This document shows positions 41,930 through 51,494 of a stretch of DNA of 64,000 nucleotides, piece by piece. The DNA is from Bacteroidales bacterium. GTDB lineage: Bacteria; Bacteroidota; Bacteroidia; Bacteroidales; UBA932. The position numbers and the translations under genes are program-made. Under the pieces are notes generated by a model. It worked only from the letters and a program-made list of their open reading frames with translations. It ran no database searches and was not told the origin of the DNA. The stretch's first letter is position 1. Each line of letters starts with the position of its first letter. The stretch is taken from NCBI GenBank assembly GCA_016287875.1, contig JAEEXQ010000002.1, positions 24,756 to 88,755 on the forward strand, given 5' to 3'.

Positions 41930-44500
41930 ATGCTGAAAATGAAAAAGAATCTGATACAGGCCGTCCTGCTGCTTTGCTGCCTGGCAGGATGTTCCAGGGA
42001 AGAAGCCCTTGTGGAGCTTCCCGAAGGAACGGTGCAGCTGTCGCTGACCCTTGAAGAAGGCCCCGGGGCCAAGAGCAGCGCCATAGCCGACGAGAATCTC
42101 CTGACGGATCTCAATATATGGATATTCTCATCTTCCGGAACTCTGAGGGACTCCCATTATCTGAAGAACCTTTCCATCAGAAGTTCGGGAAAGCTGAGTT
42201 TCAGTTCCGAGGCCGGAAGCAGGAGCCGTATCGTGCTGATAGGCAATGCCGGACGACGCTTGACGGCGCCCGAGGACGGGACGCAGAGCATGAGTTTGGG
42301 CGTGGACCTGCCACACGACGGCAGCGGAAGGATTCTTTTCGTGGGAGAGGGCTTCCTGGTTATGCAGGCCGAAGGCTTCTCATCTTCCGTCACCCTCTTC
42401 AGGGCGATGGCCCGGATCGCTCTAGGCGTGTGCCTGTCGGAATCCCTGACGGCCGCCGGAGCGGTGCTGGGGAGGGACGTGCGCATATCTTCGGTGCGCC
42501 TGCGGAACTGTCCGCAGAGCATCTCTTTCGTGCCTATGTCCGCCAGCAACAGCATCCGTTCGTTCAAGGCCGGCCCCGGAACGGTACTCTGCGACGGGGA
42601 TTATCTAAGTCCCGCCGACATCTCCCGCCTGCACGCGGGGAAGAATGTCTATCTGTACAGCCTCCCGAATTTCAGCGACCTGCCCTATTCGGACGGCCCG
42701 GGCGGGCAGAGGGACTATGCCAGCTATGTGGAGATGTGTTTCGAAAGCGATGCCCTGCCCGATGCCGGCCCGGGGACCACCCTGTGCCGTTTCTACGCCA
42801 GCGACGGTGCCAGGATAGGCCTGTACGGAGGGAACAGCTACGGCTGTCTGGTGACCTTCTCGAATAATGCCGCCCGGAACGAATGGCGTAAGGAGGATTA
42901 TCGTTTTACCCCTCCCGGGACCATCCTTGCCGGTACCAGGAAGGAAGTGGAACTGCTGGGAAGCGGGTATGATCCCGATTCCCTGAGTTTCTCGCTATCT
43001 TCCGAGCCGGGGGTGTTTTCCGACGGCTGTTTCCGCCTGGGCTCCAAACTGGTGTCCGGGGGATGTTGCCGCGGGGTAGAAGTGGTCGCCACGGGCGTAG
43101 GGGAGGCAAGCCTGTACGTATTCGGCCCGGACGGGCATCCCCGGGGACAGCTCTCGCTGGTGTCGGAATATCCCCTTTTCCGGGTGGCTGACGTGTGTGC
43201 GGATGTCTGCGGCACGGAGCATTCCTTAGAATTGCTCGGCCTGGAAGAAGCCTATGCCGACAGGGCCTCTGACGAACTGTTCAACTCCCTCTACTCCGTA
43301 AGCGACATAGCCCCGGAAGGGGAGGACGGTCGCTATTTCCCAGGGCAGTTCATCTACGTCGACCTGCCCTGGCGCAGGTTGCACGTCAAGCAGCTGAGCT
43401 GGGATTATGACGGAATCACTTACTGGTGGGACTCGGTACTCGGGCAGGACTTCGGCTACAGGGCCACCCTTGCCTGCGGCATCAGCAGCACTTTCAATGT
43501 AAAGGTGGTGGACGGAATAGTGGGGCCCCTGGCTTCCTCGCTTTCCTTCGGGGAAGTGGTGAATACCTCGGAGGTGCCCTCGCCCCTTCCCGCGGTAAGC
43601 GCCCTGGACGGCCGCGATATTGTCATAGAACGCAGCTACCCGAGCCTGCCCGAGGGCTTGGACGGAGAATGGCCCTGGAACGGCTGGGCAAGCTGGTACG
43701 GCGGCAGCATCCTGATGGGAGGCACGCCGGCCGACGACTATCTGACCGTGTCCGGCAACACCCTCAGGTGGGAATTCGACGGGAGCGTGACCCAGCGCCA
43801 ATATGGCGGGGACATCCCCGTTTACATAGGCAAGTTGAATCCCTGGTGTTACAAATACGTCCGCGCCTGCGTGGGCACCTATTCTTCTTCGAAATATATC
43901 CCTGTGGGGATGGAATACGGCTTCTACCAGTATGCCTTCAACGCATACGGCGGCCTGTATGCCGGAATGGACGGATATATGGAAGTGTGTTCGCTGCTGG
44001 TTTTCCGCGAGCACGATTCCCGTACCAGGCTCTCGGTCGGCGAAGGCCTGAGGGGAGATACATTCAGCCATTATGTAGATAGTGAACTGCATATGGACCA
44101 CGGCAGCGTGAACTGGGTGGAAAACGGACGCAGATGCTATGCCATAGCCTATAGCGGTGACATTTACTACCGTTTCAACCCCATATTCGACGATTCCAGG
44201 GACATTGCCTCTTCGTATGCTTTCGCATCCGCCCTGATCTGGCAGACGGAGAGCCGGACCGAGCCCTGGAATAAATATGCTGCCACTGCTTACGGGGGCA
44301 ATGGCAGCTATAACAGATGGATTTATCTCTACTGTCCTTACAATTCGGTCGGCGTGTATGCCGCGGGACCGGACGGAAGGGTTTCAGCCAAAGGAGAGGT
44401 TTACGTGCACCTGTGGAGCGTATCGCAGAAGGCCGTTTTCGATTACCATCAGGGATACGACTGGACTACGGGAGGCAGTTTTACTCCGCCTTGGCGCTGA
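41930..44500 (+). CDS. Large DUF4906-type lipoprotein, probable pilus tip adhesin
   Basis: 856 aa (ATG 41930; the ATG at 41939, MKKNLIQAVLLLCCLAGC, is an equally good start). Lipoprotein signal, then a fimbrillin-like N-terminal part (AKSSAIADENLLTDLNIWIFSSSGTL about 45-70; VTLFRAMARIALGV about 150) and a long beta-rich C-terminal part (from about 330) rich in Tyr, Trp and Gly, as in DUF4906 proteins that sit at the distal end of Bacteroidales pili. C-terminal half (YGGDIPVYIGKLNPW, YSSSKYIPVGMEYG) has no enzyme motif and may bind a ligand. Last gene of the locus; overlaps the convergent permease gene by 20 bases. Confidence 0.75.
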   Translation: MLKMKKNLIQAVLLLCCLAGCSREEALVELPEGTVQLSLTLEEGPGAKSSAIADENLLTDLNIWIFSSSGTLRDSHYLKNLSIRSSGKLSFSSEAGSRSRIVLIGNAGRRLTAPEDGTQSMSLGVDLPHDGSGRILFVGEGFLVMQAEGFSSSVTLFRAMARIALGVCLSESLTAAGAVLGRDVRISSVRLRNCPQSISFVPMSASNSIRSFKAGPGTVLCDGDYLSPADISRLHAGKNVYLYSLPNFSDLPYSDGPGGQRDYASYVEMCFESDALPDAGPGTTLCRFYASDGARIGLYGGNSYGCLVTFSNNAARNEWRKEDYRFTPPGTILAGTRKEVELLGSGYDPDSLSFSLSSEPGVFSDGCFRLGSKLVSGGCCRGVEVVATGVGEASLYVFGPDGHPRGQLSLVSEYPLFRVADVCADVCGTEHSLELLGLEEAYADRASDELFNSLYSVSDIAPEGEDGRYFPGQFIYVDLPWRRLHVKQLSWDYDGITYWWDSVLGQDFGYRATLACGISSTFNVKVVDGIVGPLASSLSFGEVVNTSEVPSPLPAVSALDGRDIVIERSYPSLPEGLDGEWPWNGWASWYGGSILMGGTPADDYLTVSGNTLRWEFDGSVTQRQYGGDIPVYIGKLNPWCYKYVRACVGTYSSSKYIPVGMEYGFYQYAFNAYGGLYAGMDGYMEVCSLLVFREHDSRTRLSVGEGLRGDTFSHYVDSELHMDHGSVNWVENGRRCYAIAYSGDIYYRFNPIFDDSRDIASSYAFASALIWQTESRTEPWNKYAATAYGGNGSYNRWIYLYCPYNSVGVYAAGPDGRVSAKGEVYVHLWSVSQKAVFDYHQGYDWTTGGSFTPPWR

Positions 44501-45764
44501 GCTTCTTCTGAGGATCCTTGAAGAGTATCGCGAAGAGCACTCCCACGACTGCGGCATAGGCTGCGAAGATATACCAGGCCTGAGCCCAGTTGGCGGGGGT
44601 GTTGAACACGTCGCAGGCTTCCACGACCTTTCCGGCGGCAAGGGTGCCGATGGTGGCTCCCAGGCCGTTGGTCATAAGCATGAATACGCCCTGTGCGCTG
44701 GAACGGATGTCGGAAGAGGTGTTCTCGTTGACATAGAGCGAACCGGAGATGTTGAAGAAGTCGAATGCCACACCGTAAACTATGCAGCTAAGCACGAAGA
44801 GCAGTACGCCGGGCATGGCGGGGTTACCGGCTCCGAAGAAGCCGAAGCGGAACACCCAGGCGAACATAGCTATGAGCATCACTTTCTTGATGCCGAACTT
44901 CTTCATACAGATGGGAATCAGCAGTATGCAGAGGGTTTCGGATGCCTGGCTGATGGCTATCAGCGCATTGGAATTCTTGACCGCGAAGGTGTGTGCTAGG
45001 GAAGGATCGGCGGCGAATGAACCCAGGAAGGTGTTGGCATAGCCGTTGGTAATCTGGAGCGAGGCTCCGAGCAGCATCGAGAATATGAAGAAGATGGCGA
45101 ACTGCGGATCCTTGAAGAGCGAGAAGGCCTTGAGGCCGAAGGCTTCGGCGAGGGTCTTGGATTCGCCGCGGTTGATCTCGCAGGCCGGCATCGTGAGGGC
45201 GTAGGCGCAGAGCACCAGGGATATGATTCCGGAAGAAATCAGCTGGGTGAAACTGTCCTGCAGGGCAACTCCCTTGATGTGCAGGAAGTTGGTGAGCAGC
45301 ATGCTGCATATGAAACCGACGGTTCCGAAGACGCGTATGGGCGGGAAGTCCTTCACGGGATCCATTCCTGCCTTGCCGAGGGCATTGTATGCAACGGAGT
45401 TGGAAATGGCTATGGTGGGCATATAGAATGCCACGCTGATACTGTAAAGTACGAAGAGAGGCGTGAACGATATGGCGGCTCCTGCACTCTGGCAGTAAAG
45501 GCCTGCTCCCAGCATGAAAAGGCCGGCGAGGCCGTGGCAGAGGGAGAGGGTTTTCTGTGCCTGGAGGTAACGGTCGGCCAGTATGCCCATAAGGGTAGGC
45601 ATAAAGATGGAAACTATGCCCTGCATGGCGAAGAACCATTTGATCTGAGGGCCGAGACCGACATTGCCAAGATAACGCCCGAGAGAGGTAAGATATGCGC
45701 CCCAGGCTGCGTACTGAAGGAAGTTCATCAGGATGAGCCTGATGGTCAGCTGTCTGTTTTTCAT
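44481..45764 (-). CDS. nupG: NupG-like nucleoside permease (MFS)
   Basis: 427 aa from the ATG at 45764 (MKNRQLTIRLILMNFLQYAAWGAYL); the track start lies beyond the promoter. Twelve hydrophobic segments; FLQYAAWGAYLTSLGRYL and GPQIKWFFAMQGIVSIFMPTLMGILADRYL are typical of the nucleoside:H+ symporter family. Imports nucleosides across the inner membrane. Head-to-head with tgt. Its last 20 bases overlap the 3' end of the DUF4906 gene. Confidence 0.9.
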   Translation of the reverse strand: MKNRQLTIRLILMNFLQYAAWGAYLTSLGRYLGNVGLGPQIKWFFAMQGIVSIFMPTLMGILADRYLQAQKTLSLCHGLAGLFMLGAGLYCQSAGAAISFTPLFVLYSISVAFYMPTIAISNSVAYNALGKAGMDPVKDFPPIRVFGTVGFICSMLLTNFLHIKGVALQDSFTQLISSGIISLVLCAYALTMPACEINRGESKTLAEAFGLKAFSLFKDPQFAIFFIFSMLLGASLQITNGYANTFLGSFAADPSLAHTFAVKNSNALIAISQASETLCILLIPICMKKFGIKKVMLIAMFAWVFRFGFFGAGNPAMPGVLLFVLSCIVYGVAFDFFNISGSLYVNENTSSDIRSSAQGVFMLMTNGLGATIGTLAAGKVVEACDVFNTPANWAQAWYIFAAYAAVVGVLFAILFKDPQKKLSAKAE

Positions 45765-45791
45765 TATATTGTGGTTTGTATGTTCAGCTAA

Positions 45792-45799
45792 CAAATTTA
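45792..45799 (-). promoter_or_regulatory. -7 promoter box (TAAATTTG) of the nucleoside permease gene
   Basis: Minus strand TAAATTTG, 27 bases before the ATG at 45764; divergent from the tgt promoter. Confidence 0.62.
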
Positions 45800-45821
45800 G
45801 CAGAATTTCTTCTATTTTGAT

Positions 45822-45829
45822 TATCTTTG
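45822..45829 (+). promoter_or_regulatory. -7 promoter box of the tgt operon, predicted leaderless
   Basis: TATCTTTG-AAAG-ATG: box ends four bases before the tgt ATG at 45834. Confidence 0.7.
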
Positions 45830-45833
45830 AAAG

Positions 45834-46964
45834 ATGAAATTCGAAAAGATACATAACGACCCTCATTCATCGGCCCGTTGTGGCATCCTGCATACCGACC
45901 ACGGGGACATACGCACCCCAATCTTTATGCCTGTAGGTACCGTGGGCTCCGTGAAGGGGGTTTACCATAAAGACCTTGAAGACGATGTGAAAGCCGAAAT
46001 AATACTCGGCAACACCTATCATCTTTATCTGCGTCCCGGCCTGGACATACTGCGCGCCGCAGGCGGACTGCACCGCTTCGAGAACTGGAACCATCCGATT
46101 CTTACCGACAGCGGAGGATTCCAGGTTTTCAGCCTCAGCCCCATACGCAAGCTTACCCCTGAGGGATGCACTTTCCAGAGCCATATCGACGGCAGCCGGC
46201 ACACTTTCACGCCCGAAAACAATGTCGATACCCAGCGCATCATCGGGGCCGACATAATGATGGCCCTCGACGAGTGCTGCCCCGGCGACGCCGACCATTC
46301 CTATGCCCGCAAGAGCCTGAACCTGACCAAGAGCTGGCTGGAGCGCTATGCCAAGCGCTTCCGCGAAACCGAGCCCCTCTACGGCTACAGCCAGTGCTTT
46401 TTCCCCATAGTGCAGGGCTGCGTCTATCCCGACCTGCGCAGGGAAGCGGTCGACCACGCCACCCAGTTCGATGCCGACGGCTATGCCATAGGCGGCCTGG
46501 CAGTGGGCGAGCCTACCGAGAAGATGTACGAGATGCTGGAACTGGTCTGCCCGCTGCTGCCTGACGACAGGCCCCGCTACCTTATGGGAGTGGGAACCCC
46601 CGCCAACATACTCGAAGGTATCGCCAGGGGAGTGGATATGTTCGACTGCGTGATGCCTACCCGCAACGGCCGCAACGGCATGCTCTTCACCTGGAACGGC
46701 ATAATGAACATGCGCAACGAGAAATGGAAGGACGATTTCGGCCCCCTCGATCCTTCGGGCACGTCTTTTGTCGACCATACATACAGCAGGGCCTACCTCA
46801 GGCACCTGTTCGTGGCCGGGGAGATGTTCGCCGGAATGATAGCCAGCGAGCACAACCTCGCCTTCTACCTCGACCTGGTACGCCAGGCCCGCGCCCATAT
46901 CGAGGCGGGGGACTTCGCCGCCTGGAAGGATGAGGCCGTAGAGAGAATCACGCGCAGATTATGA
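45834..46964 (+). CDS. tgt: tRNA-guanine(34) transglycosylase
   Basis: Exchanges G34 for preQ1 in tRNAs with GUN anticodons on the way to queuosine. 376 aa. LTDSGGFQVFSL (about 88, with the Asp of the active site), MALDECCPGD (about 141), GGLAVGEPTEKMYEM (about 220), VDMFDCVMPTRNGRNG (catalytic Asp, about 264) are present. The zinc-binding region near the C-terminus keeps only part of the usual CxCxxC set: DHTYSRAYLRHLF appears where CSCYTC-x-KYLHHL is usual, so the zinc site may be lost, as in some Bacteroidota. First of tgt-lptG/F-dut-murF. Confidence 0.93.
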   Translation: MKFEKIHNDPHSSARCGILHTDHGDIRTPIFMPVGTVGSVKGVYHKDLEDDVKAEIILGNTYHLYLRPGLDILRAAGGLHRFENWNHPILTDSGGFQVFSLSPIRKLTPEGCTFQSHIDGSRHTFTPENNVDTQRIIGADIMMALDECCPGDADHSYARKSLNLTKSWLERYAKRFRETEPLYGYSQCFFPIVQGCVYPDLRREAVDHATQFDADGYAIGGLAVGEPTEKMYEMLELVCPLLPDDRPRYLMGVGTPANILEGIARGVDMFDCVMPTRNGRNGMLFTWNGIMNMRNEKWKDDFGPLDPSGTSFVDHTYSRAYLRHLFVAGEMFAGMIASEHNLAFYLDLVRQARAHIEAGDFAAWKDEAVERITRRL

Positions 46965-48037
46965 GAAAACTCGACCTTTACATATCGAAGAAATTCATCA
47001 CGACCTTCTTTATGGCGTTGCTGCTCATAATCGGCATCGTCATCATCTTCGACATATCCGAGAAGGTGGATTATTTCGTGAAGAACGAGGCGCCCCTCAA
47101 GGCCATAGTCTTCGACTACTACCTGAACTTCATCCCGTACTTCATAAATATGTTCAGCCCGCTGTTCGTGTTCATCACGGTGATATTCTTCACCTCCAGG
47201 ATGGCCGCGAACTCCGAGTTCATAGCAATGCTCTCCGGGGGAATAAGCTACATACGCATACTGGTGCCCTATGTGGCCTGCGCCATTCTTATCGCGCTGC
47301 TCTCCCTGAGCCTGAACCTCTACATAATCCCCAGGTCGAACATAGACCGGACCCAGTTCGAAGAGAAGTACATCAAGGCCAAGAGTGCCAAGTTCCATAA
47401 CGTGCATTACCAGATAGCTCCCGGTCAGTTCGTGTTCGTGGAGTCCTTCAGCCGCTGGAACAACACTGCCTACAAGTTCACCCTCGAAACCATAGAGAAC
47501 AACAAGCTCAAGAGCAAGCTGGAGGCTGATTCCGCAGTCTGGGACAGCACCAAGGAATGCTGGCGACTGCGCAACTGGTTCATCCGCGACTATGCTACCG
47601 GACTGGAGGACCACATCACCAGCGGTGCCAAGAAAGACACGGTCATAGAGCTGACCATTACGGACTTCTACCGCAACGACAAGACGGTGGAGACGCTTCA
47701 GATAAAGGATCTCAATCAGTTGATAGCCACCCAGAACATGAGGGGGGATGCCAACGTGATGTTTGCCGAGATCGAGTTGCACAACCGTTTCGCCATGCCT
47801 TTCTCCGCCATAATCCTTACCATAATGGGCGTCTGCCTGTCGTCGAGGAAGAGGAGGGGAGGAACCGGCTGGAACCTGGGCATAGGCATAGCCCTGGCCT
47901 TCTCGTACATACTTTTCCAGAGGTTCGCCCAGATGTTCGTATATACCGGTGCAATGCCGGCATCGATAGCGCTGTGGATACCTAACTTCCTTTTTGCGCT
48001 GATAACCGTTTTCCTGTACACCAAAGCTCAGAAATAA
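46961..48037 (+). CDS. YjgP/YjgQ family permease (LptF/LptG-like LPS export)
   Basis: 358 aa. N-terminal [24 protein letters not shown] and six predicted membrane segments (three near each end) around a periplasmic beta-jellyroll (about 120-250), the LptF/G layout. As part of the LptB2FG transporter it extracts LPS from the inner membrane. ATGA overlap with tgt and one-base overlap with dut show tight coupling. Which of LptF or LptG it is cannot be decided. Confidence 0.9.
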   Translation: MRKLDLYISKKFITTFFMALLLIIGIVIIFDISEKVDYFVKNEAPLKAIVFDYYLNFIPYFINMFSPLFVFITVIFFTSRMAANSEFIAMLSGGISYIRILVPYVACAILIALLSLSLNLYIIPRSNIDRTQFEEKYIKAKSAKFHNVHYQIAPGQFVFVESFSRWNNTAYKFTLETIENNKLKSKLEADSAVWDSTKECWRLRNWFIRDYATGLEDHITSGAKKDTVIELTITDFYRNDKTVETLQIKDLNQLIATQNMRGDANVMFAEIELHNRFAMPFSAIILTIMGVCLSSRKRRGGTGWNLGIGIALAFSYILFQRFAQMFVYTGAMPASIALWIPNFLFALITVFLYTKAQK

Positions 48038-48471
48038 TGACAGTAAAAGTCGTGAACAAGGGCGGAAACGCCCTCCCGCAGTATTCCACCCTCGCATCCG
48101 CTGGGATGGACGTACGTGCTTCGCTTGAATCTCCCGTAGTGCTGGCCCCCCTCCAGAGGGCGATGATTCCCACGGGCCTCTATCTCGAGATTCCCGTTGG
48201 ATATGAGGTGCAGGTGCGCCCCCGCAGCGGCCTGGCCGCCAAGAAGGGGATCACGGTTCTGAACACTCCAGGCACCATCGACGCCGACTACAGGGGCGAA
48301 GTGAACGTGATACTGGTCAACCTTTCCGACCAGCCTTTCACCGTGGAACCCGGCGAGAGGATTGCCCAGCTCGTGCTTGCCAGGCACGAGAAGATAGAAT
48401 GGGAAGAGGTGGAGGTGCTGGGTGCCACCGAGCGTGGGGAAGGAGGATTCGGAAGCACTGGGACGAAATGA
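48037..48471 (+). CDS. dut: dUTP diphosphatase
   Basis: Hydrolyses dUTP to dUMP and PPi, keeping uracil out of DNA. 144 aa trimeric type. Motifs: [13 protein letters not shown] (I), [12 protein letters not shown] (II), [14 protein letters not shown] (III), [12 protein letters not shown] (IV) and the C-terminal [11 protein letters not shown] (V). Start overlaps the stop of the permease gene; its TGA overlaps the murF ATG. Confidence 0.97.
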   Translation: MTVKVVNKGGNALPQYSTLASAGMDVRASLESPVVLAPLQRAMIPTGLYLEIPVGYEVQVRPRSGLAAKKGITVLNTPGTIDADYRGEVNVILVNLSDQPFTVEPGERIAQLVLARHEKIEWEEVEVLGATERGEGGFGSTGTK

Positions 48472-49799
48472 GTACCGAAGAGCTATACAAACTGTATCTG
48501 GAGTGTGGCTGCAAGGTGAGTACGGACAGCCGCACTATACCTGCCGGGGCAATCTTTTTTGCCCTCCGGGGAGAGAATTTCGATGGTAATAAGTATGCGC
48601 AGAAGGCTCTGGAAGCCGGAGCTGCGTATGCCGTCGTGAATGAAGATTCCGCATCCGTCACGCCCGACCTGATCGGGCGTCTGATTCCGGTGAAGGATCC
48701 TTTCACCGTGCTGCAGGAGCTGGCAATCCATCATCGCAAGGCCTTGGGCATACCCGTGATAGGGCTGACCGGAACTAATGGGAAGACTACCACGAAGGAG
48801 CTGATTGCGGCGGCGCTGGGGGCCAAGTTCAAGGTCGCGGCCACCAAGGGCAATCTCAATAACGATATAGGCGTGCCTCTGACCCTGCTTTCCATACCTC
48901 AGGATGCGGAGATTGCAGTGGTGGAGATGGGCGCCAACCATCCCGACGACATCGCCAAGCTGGTGAAGGTAAGCCAGCCTGATTACGGATATATTACCAA
49001 TGTAGGGAAAGCCCATCTGCTGGGTTTCGGCTCCTACGAGGGCGTGCTCGCTGCAAAGACCGAGCTCTACAAGTGGCTGGGCAGCCGCAAGGGGAGCGTC
49101 ATATTCGTTAATACCGGCCATCCCGACCTGGCGGCTGCCGCACGTGCGCAGGCCTGCCACCAGTGGGAGTTCAGCCGGGAATCCCTCGCAGCGGAGATAC
49201 TTCCCGCCACCGCCGGCAATCCCTTCCTCTCCCTAAGGCTGGGGAGGGATGAGGTGCATACCAGATTGGTAGGGTCCTACAATACCGACAATGTGCTCGC
49301 GGCCATATCGATTGCCGAGTATTTCGGAGTGAAGCGCTCCGATGCCATCGCCGCGATAGAGGCTTACACTCCCTCGAACAACCGTTCCCAGTTGGAGAAG
49401 ACGGCCCGCAATACCCTGATAGTCGATGCCTACAACGCGAATCCCAGTTCTATGGGTCTTGCAATAGACAACCTTGCATCCATCCAAGCCGAGGGCAAGC
49501 TGGCCCTGCTGGGGGATATGAGGGAGCTGGGAGATGCTTCCGTCGAGGAGCACGAAGCCATTGTCCGCAAGCTGACGGCCGCCGGACTGCCCGCCTTCCT
49601 GGTGGGAGAGGAATTCGGCAAGGCTCTCCACGCCCTGGGCATAGTCCCCGGTGATGGCGGCATTATCGGAGGAATCTTCCCCGCTTCGGAAGATCTCGCC
49701 GCGTATATATCCGCGCACAGAGAAGGATTCAGCGGCAGGACCATTCTTGTGAAAGGGTCCAGAGGTATTATGATGGAGAAGGTCCTTCCCGAGCTATAG
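48468..49799 (+). CDS. murF: UDP-MurNAc-tripeptide--D-alanyl-D-alanine ligase
   Basis: Adds D-Ala-D-Ala to the peptidoglycan precursor. 443 aa from the ATG at 48468 ([22 protein letters not shown]); the longer track ORF overlaps dut. [23 protein letters not shown] (N-terminal domain), Walker [15 protein letters not shown] (about 98), [24 protein letters not shown], and [10 protein letters not shown] (about 325) are classical MurF blocks. Ends six bases inside the convergent HhH protein gene. Confidence 0.95.
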   Translation: MSTEELYKLYLECGCKVSTDSRTIPAGAIFFALRGENFDGNKYAQKALEAGAAYAVVNEDSASVTPDLIGRLIPVKDPFTVLQELAIHHRKALGIPVIGLTGTNGKTTTKELIAAALGAKFKVAATKGNLNNDIGVPLTLLSIPQDAEIAVVEMGANHPDDIAKLVKVSQPDYGYITNVGKAHLLGFGSYEGVLAAKTELYKWLGSRKGSVIFVNTGHPDLAAAARAQACHQWEFSRESLAAEILPATAGNPFLSLRLGRDEVHTRLVGSYNTDNVLAAISIAEYFGVKRSDAIAAIEAYTPSNNRSQLEKTARNTLIVDAYNANPSSMGLAIDNLASIQAEGKLALLGDMRELGDASVEEHEAIVRKLTAAGLPAFLVGEEFGKALHALGIVPGDGGIIGGIFPASEDLAAYISAHREGFSGRTILVKGSRGIMMEKVLPEL

Positions 49800-51380
49800 G
49801 CGCAGGAAGTACTGTATCCTGAAGTCTTTCAGGCTAGCCCGCAGATCCAGCTGGTGGCGCGAACGCTTCCCTCTGTATTTGATGCTGGCTACGGCCGAAA
49901 TCCCGTACATATCCCCATACCAGGCCGGCACGTTGAAACGCCCCGGCAGATCCCTCTCGTAGGCATAGATGCGCGAGGCCCATCCGTCCGTACGGCAGAC
50001 GGTTCCCCTGAGGTGCATGGATATCCGCAGCCGGGCGGTGTCGGAGGGGGTGGCATATCCTGCTTCCAGGTAGGCCAGAGCGCCGGGGCGGTGTTTCCCG
50101 CTCTGAAGGCCGTTCAGCCTCAGGGCGCCTTCCAGCCCGTTTTTGGAGGTCTTCAGGTCTAAACGCAGGTCGTGCCTCCATTCCGGCAGGGCCTTGCCCG
50201 CTGCAGGGCTCAGCTGCATCCTCTCCGTCCATCTCAGGGAAGGGGACAGTATCCAGCTTCCCGCGCTGAACTGCGGGGATGCTCCCAGCACCGAACGGAA
50301 CTGCTGGTAGTTCTTCTTGCCCTTTTTCCATCTTTCCGGATGGAAGGCCATATCGGCGGTGGCACTGAACCATCGTATGCGCAGCCCGGCGCTGATTCCG
50401 GCCTCGTCCCCGGTCTTGCTTCCGCTGCGGACGGCCCCTGCCATAGGGGCCTGGTAGTCCGAGGGATAATATCTTGCCAGCAGTACCCCGGAAAGCTCGT
50501 ATGCCGGATCCCAGCTGCAGCCGGCCAGGAATGCCGCGCTGCCTGCCAGGGCCGCTTCTCCGAAGAGGGAAAGATGCCCGAAAGACTTCTTCCAGTCTGC
50601 CGAGACGCCTTTGCATCCGGGCCCGTAGATGAAGTTGGCCGCCACGCTGCCGCTGCTTCCGAGGGCGGACAGCGTCCCCAGCAGGTGCCCGTCCGCGGCC
50701 GCCGCCAGCGAAGCCTGCCAGGACCGTCCGCCGTAGCCGGCAGCCATCCCCCTCCACGAAGGGCTCCAGGAGCCTGTTGCGGAGAAAGCCGAGGCGTTCT
50801 TGCTGAAGCCGGAGGTCGATGAAAAGCCGCTCAGCGAGAAGCCGCTCCATACCAGCAGCCCCTGGCCCAGCCTGGCATTGAAGTCGCCCAGGACCAGTTT
50901 CCAGGGGCGTTTCCCGTATATGGCCAGGCTGCCGGTGAGGCGTTCCCTGCTGCTTAGCCACAATTCCGCTCTCTCGCCGGCCTCGGCGTGATATTTCCCG
51001 GACAGGGAACTGCCGCTGCTGCGTATCATTACGTCTTGTCTGAGTCTCTTCCTTTTCCTGGCGCCTGCGGGGGAATGGCTTTCGAGTGAGACGAAATACG
51101 ACAGAGCATCCACCAGCTCCGGAGTGAAGCCGGGAACGGTGCCCAGTTCGCTTATGGACAGTATGTCGCCGGATTCTTCGATGTAGTGCTGAAGGCTGGC
51201 TACCTGGTAGTCGCTGAATAGCCCGCAGGAGCGCAGCCTGGCCGCGCTTGCGAGGTTCAGGCAGACGGGCCTGTCCGCCAGCGAACAGTAGCGTTCATAT
51301 TCGTCCGGGCCTAATTCTTCCAGGCTGCCGGCCCCGCTGAGCAGGAGCATCGCTCCGGTAAGTGATACAAGTATGTTCAT
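49794..51380 (-). CDS. Helix-hairpin-helix protein with predicted outer-membrane beta-barrel
   Basis: 528 aa from the ATG at 51380 (MNILVSLTGAMLLLSGAGS, a signal peptide); the track ORF adds 16 unlikely residues. About 20-105 resembles two ComEA-like helix-hairpin-helix units (LASAARLRSCGLFSDYQVASLQHYI, ISELGTVPGFTPELVDALSYF). From about 130 to the end are alternating beta strands rich in Ser, Gly, Trp and Tyr, ending in the aromatic FRIQYFLRL, which fits a barrel. HhH/barrel fusions occur in Bacteroidota with no known role; DNA uptake is a possible but untested idea. Confidence 0.72.
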   Translation of the reverse strand: MNILVSLTGAMLLLSGAGSLEELGPDEYERYCSLADRPVCLNLASAARLRSCGLFSDYQVASLQHYIEESGDILSISELGTVPGFTPELVDALSYFVSLESHSPAGARKRKRLRQDVMIRSSGSSLSGKYHAEAGERAELWLSSRERLTGSLAIYGKRPWKLVLGDFNARLGQGLLVWSGFSLSGFSSTSGFSKNASAFSATGSWSPSWRGMAAGYGGRSWQASLAAAADGHLLGTLSALGSSGSVAANFIYGPGCKGVSADWKKSFGHLSLFGEAALAGSAAFLAGCSWDPAYELSGVLLARYYPSDYQAPMAGAVRSGSKTGDEAGISAGLRIRWFSATADMAFHPERWKKGKKNYQQFRSVLGASPQFSAGSWILSPSLRWTERMQLSPAAGKALPEWRHDLRLDLKTSKNGLEGALRLNGLQSGKHRPGALAYLEAGYATPSDTARLRISMHLRGTVCRTDGWASRIYAYERDLPGRFNVPAWYGDMYGISAVASIKYRGKRSRHQLDLRASLKDFRIQYFLRL

Positions 51381-51494
51381 TCCGAAATATAGTGCCGGCA
51401 AACTTGAAAGACAATCAGATAAATGCATATCCGAAACATTTTTTCTGTTTCCGTATCGGAAATATTTGTAACTTTATGCATTGAATCTTTCGAT

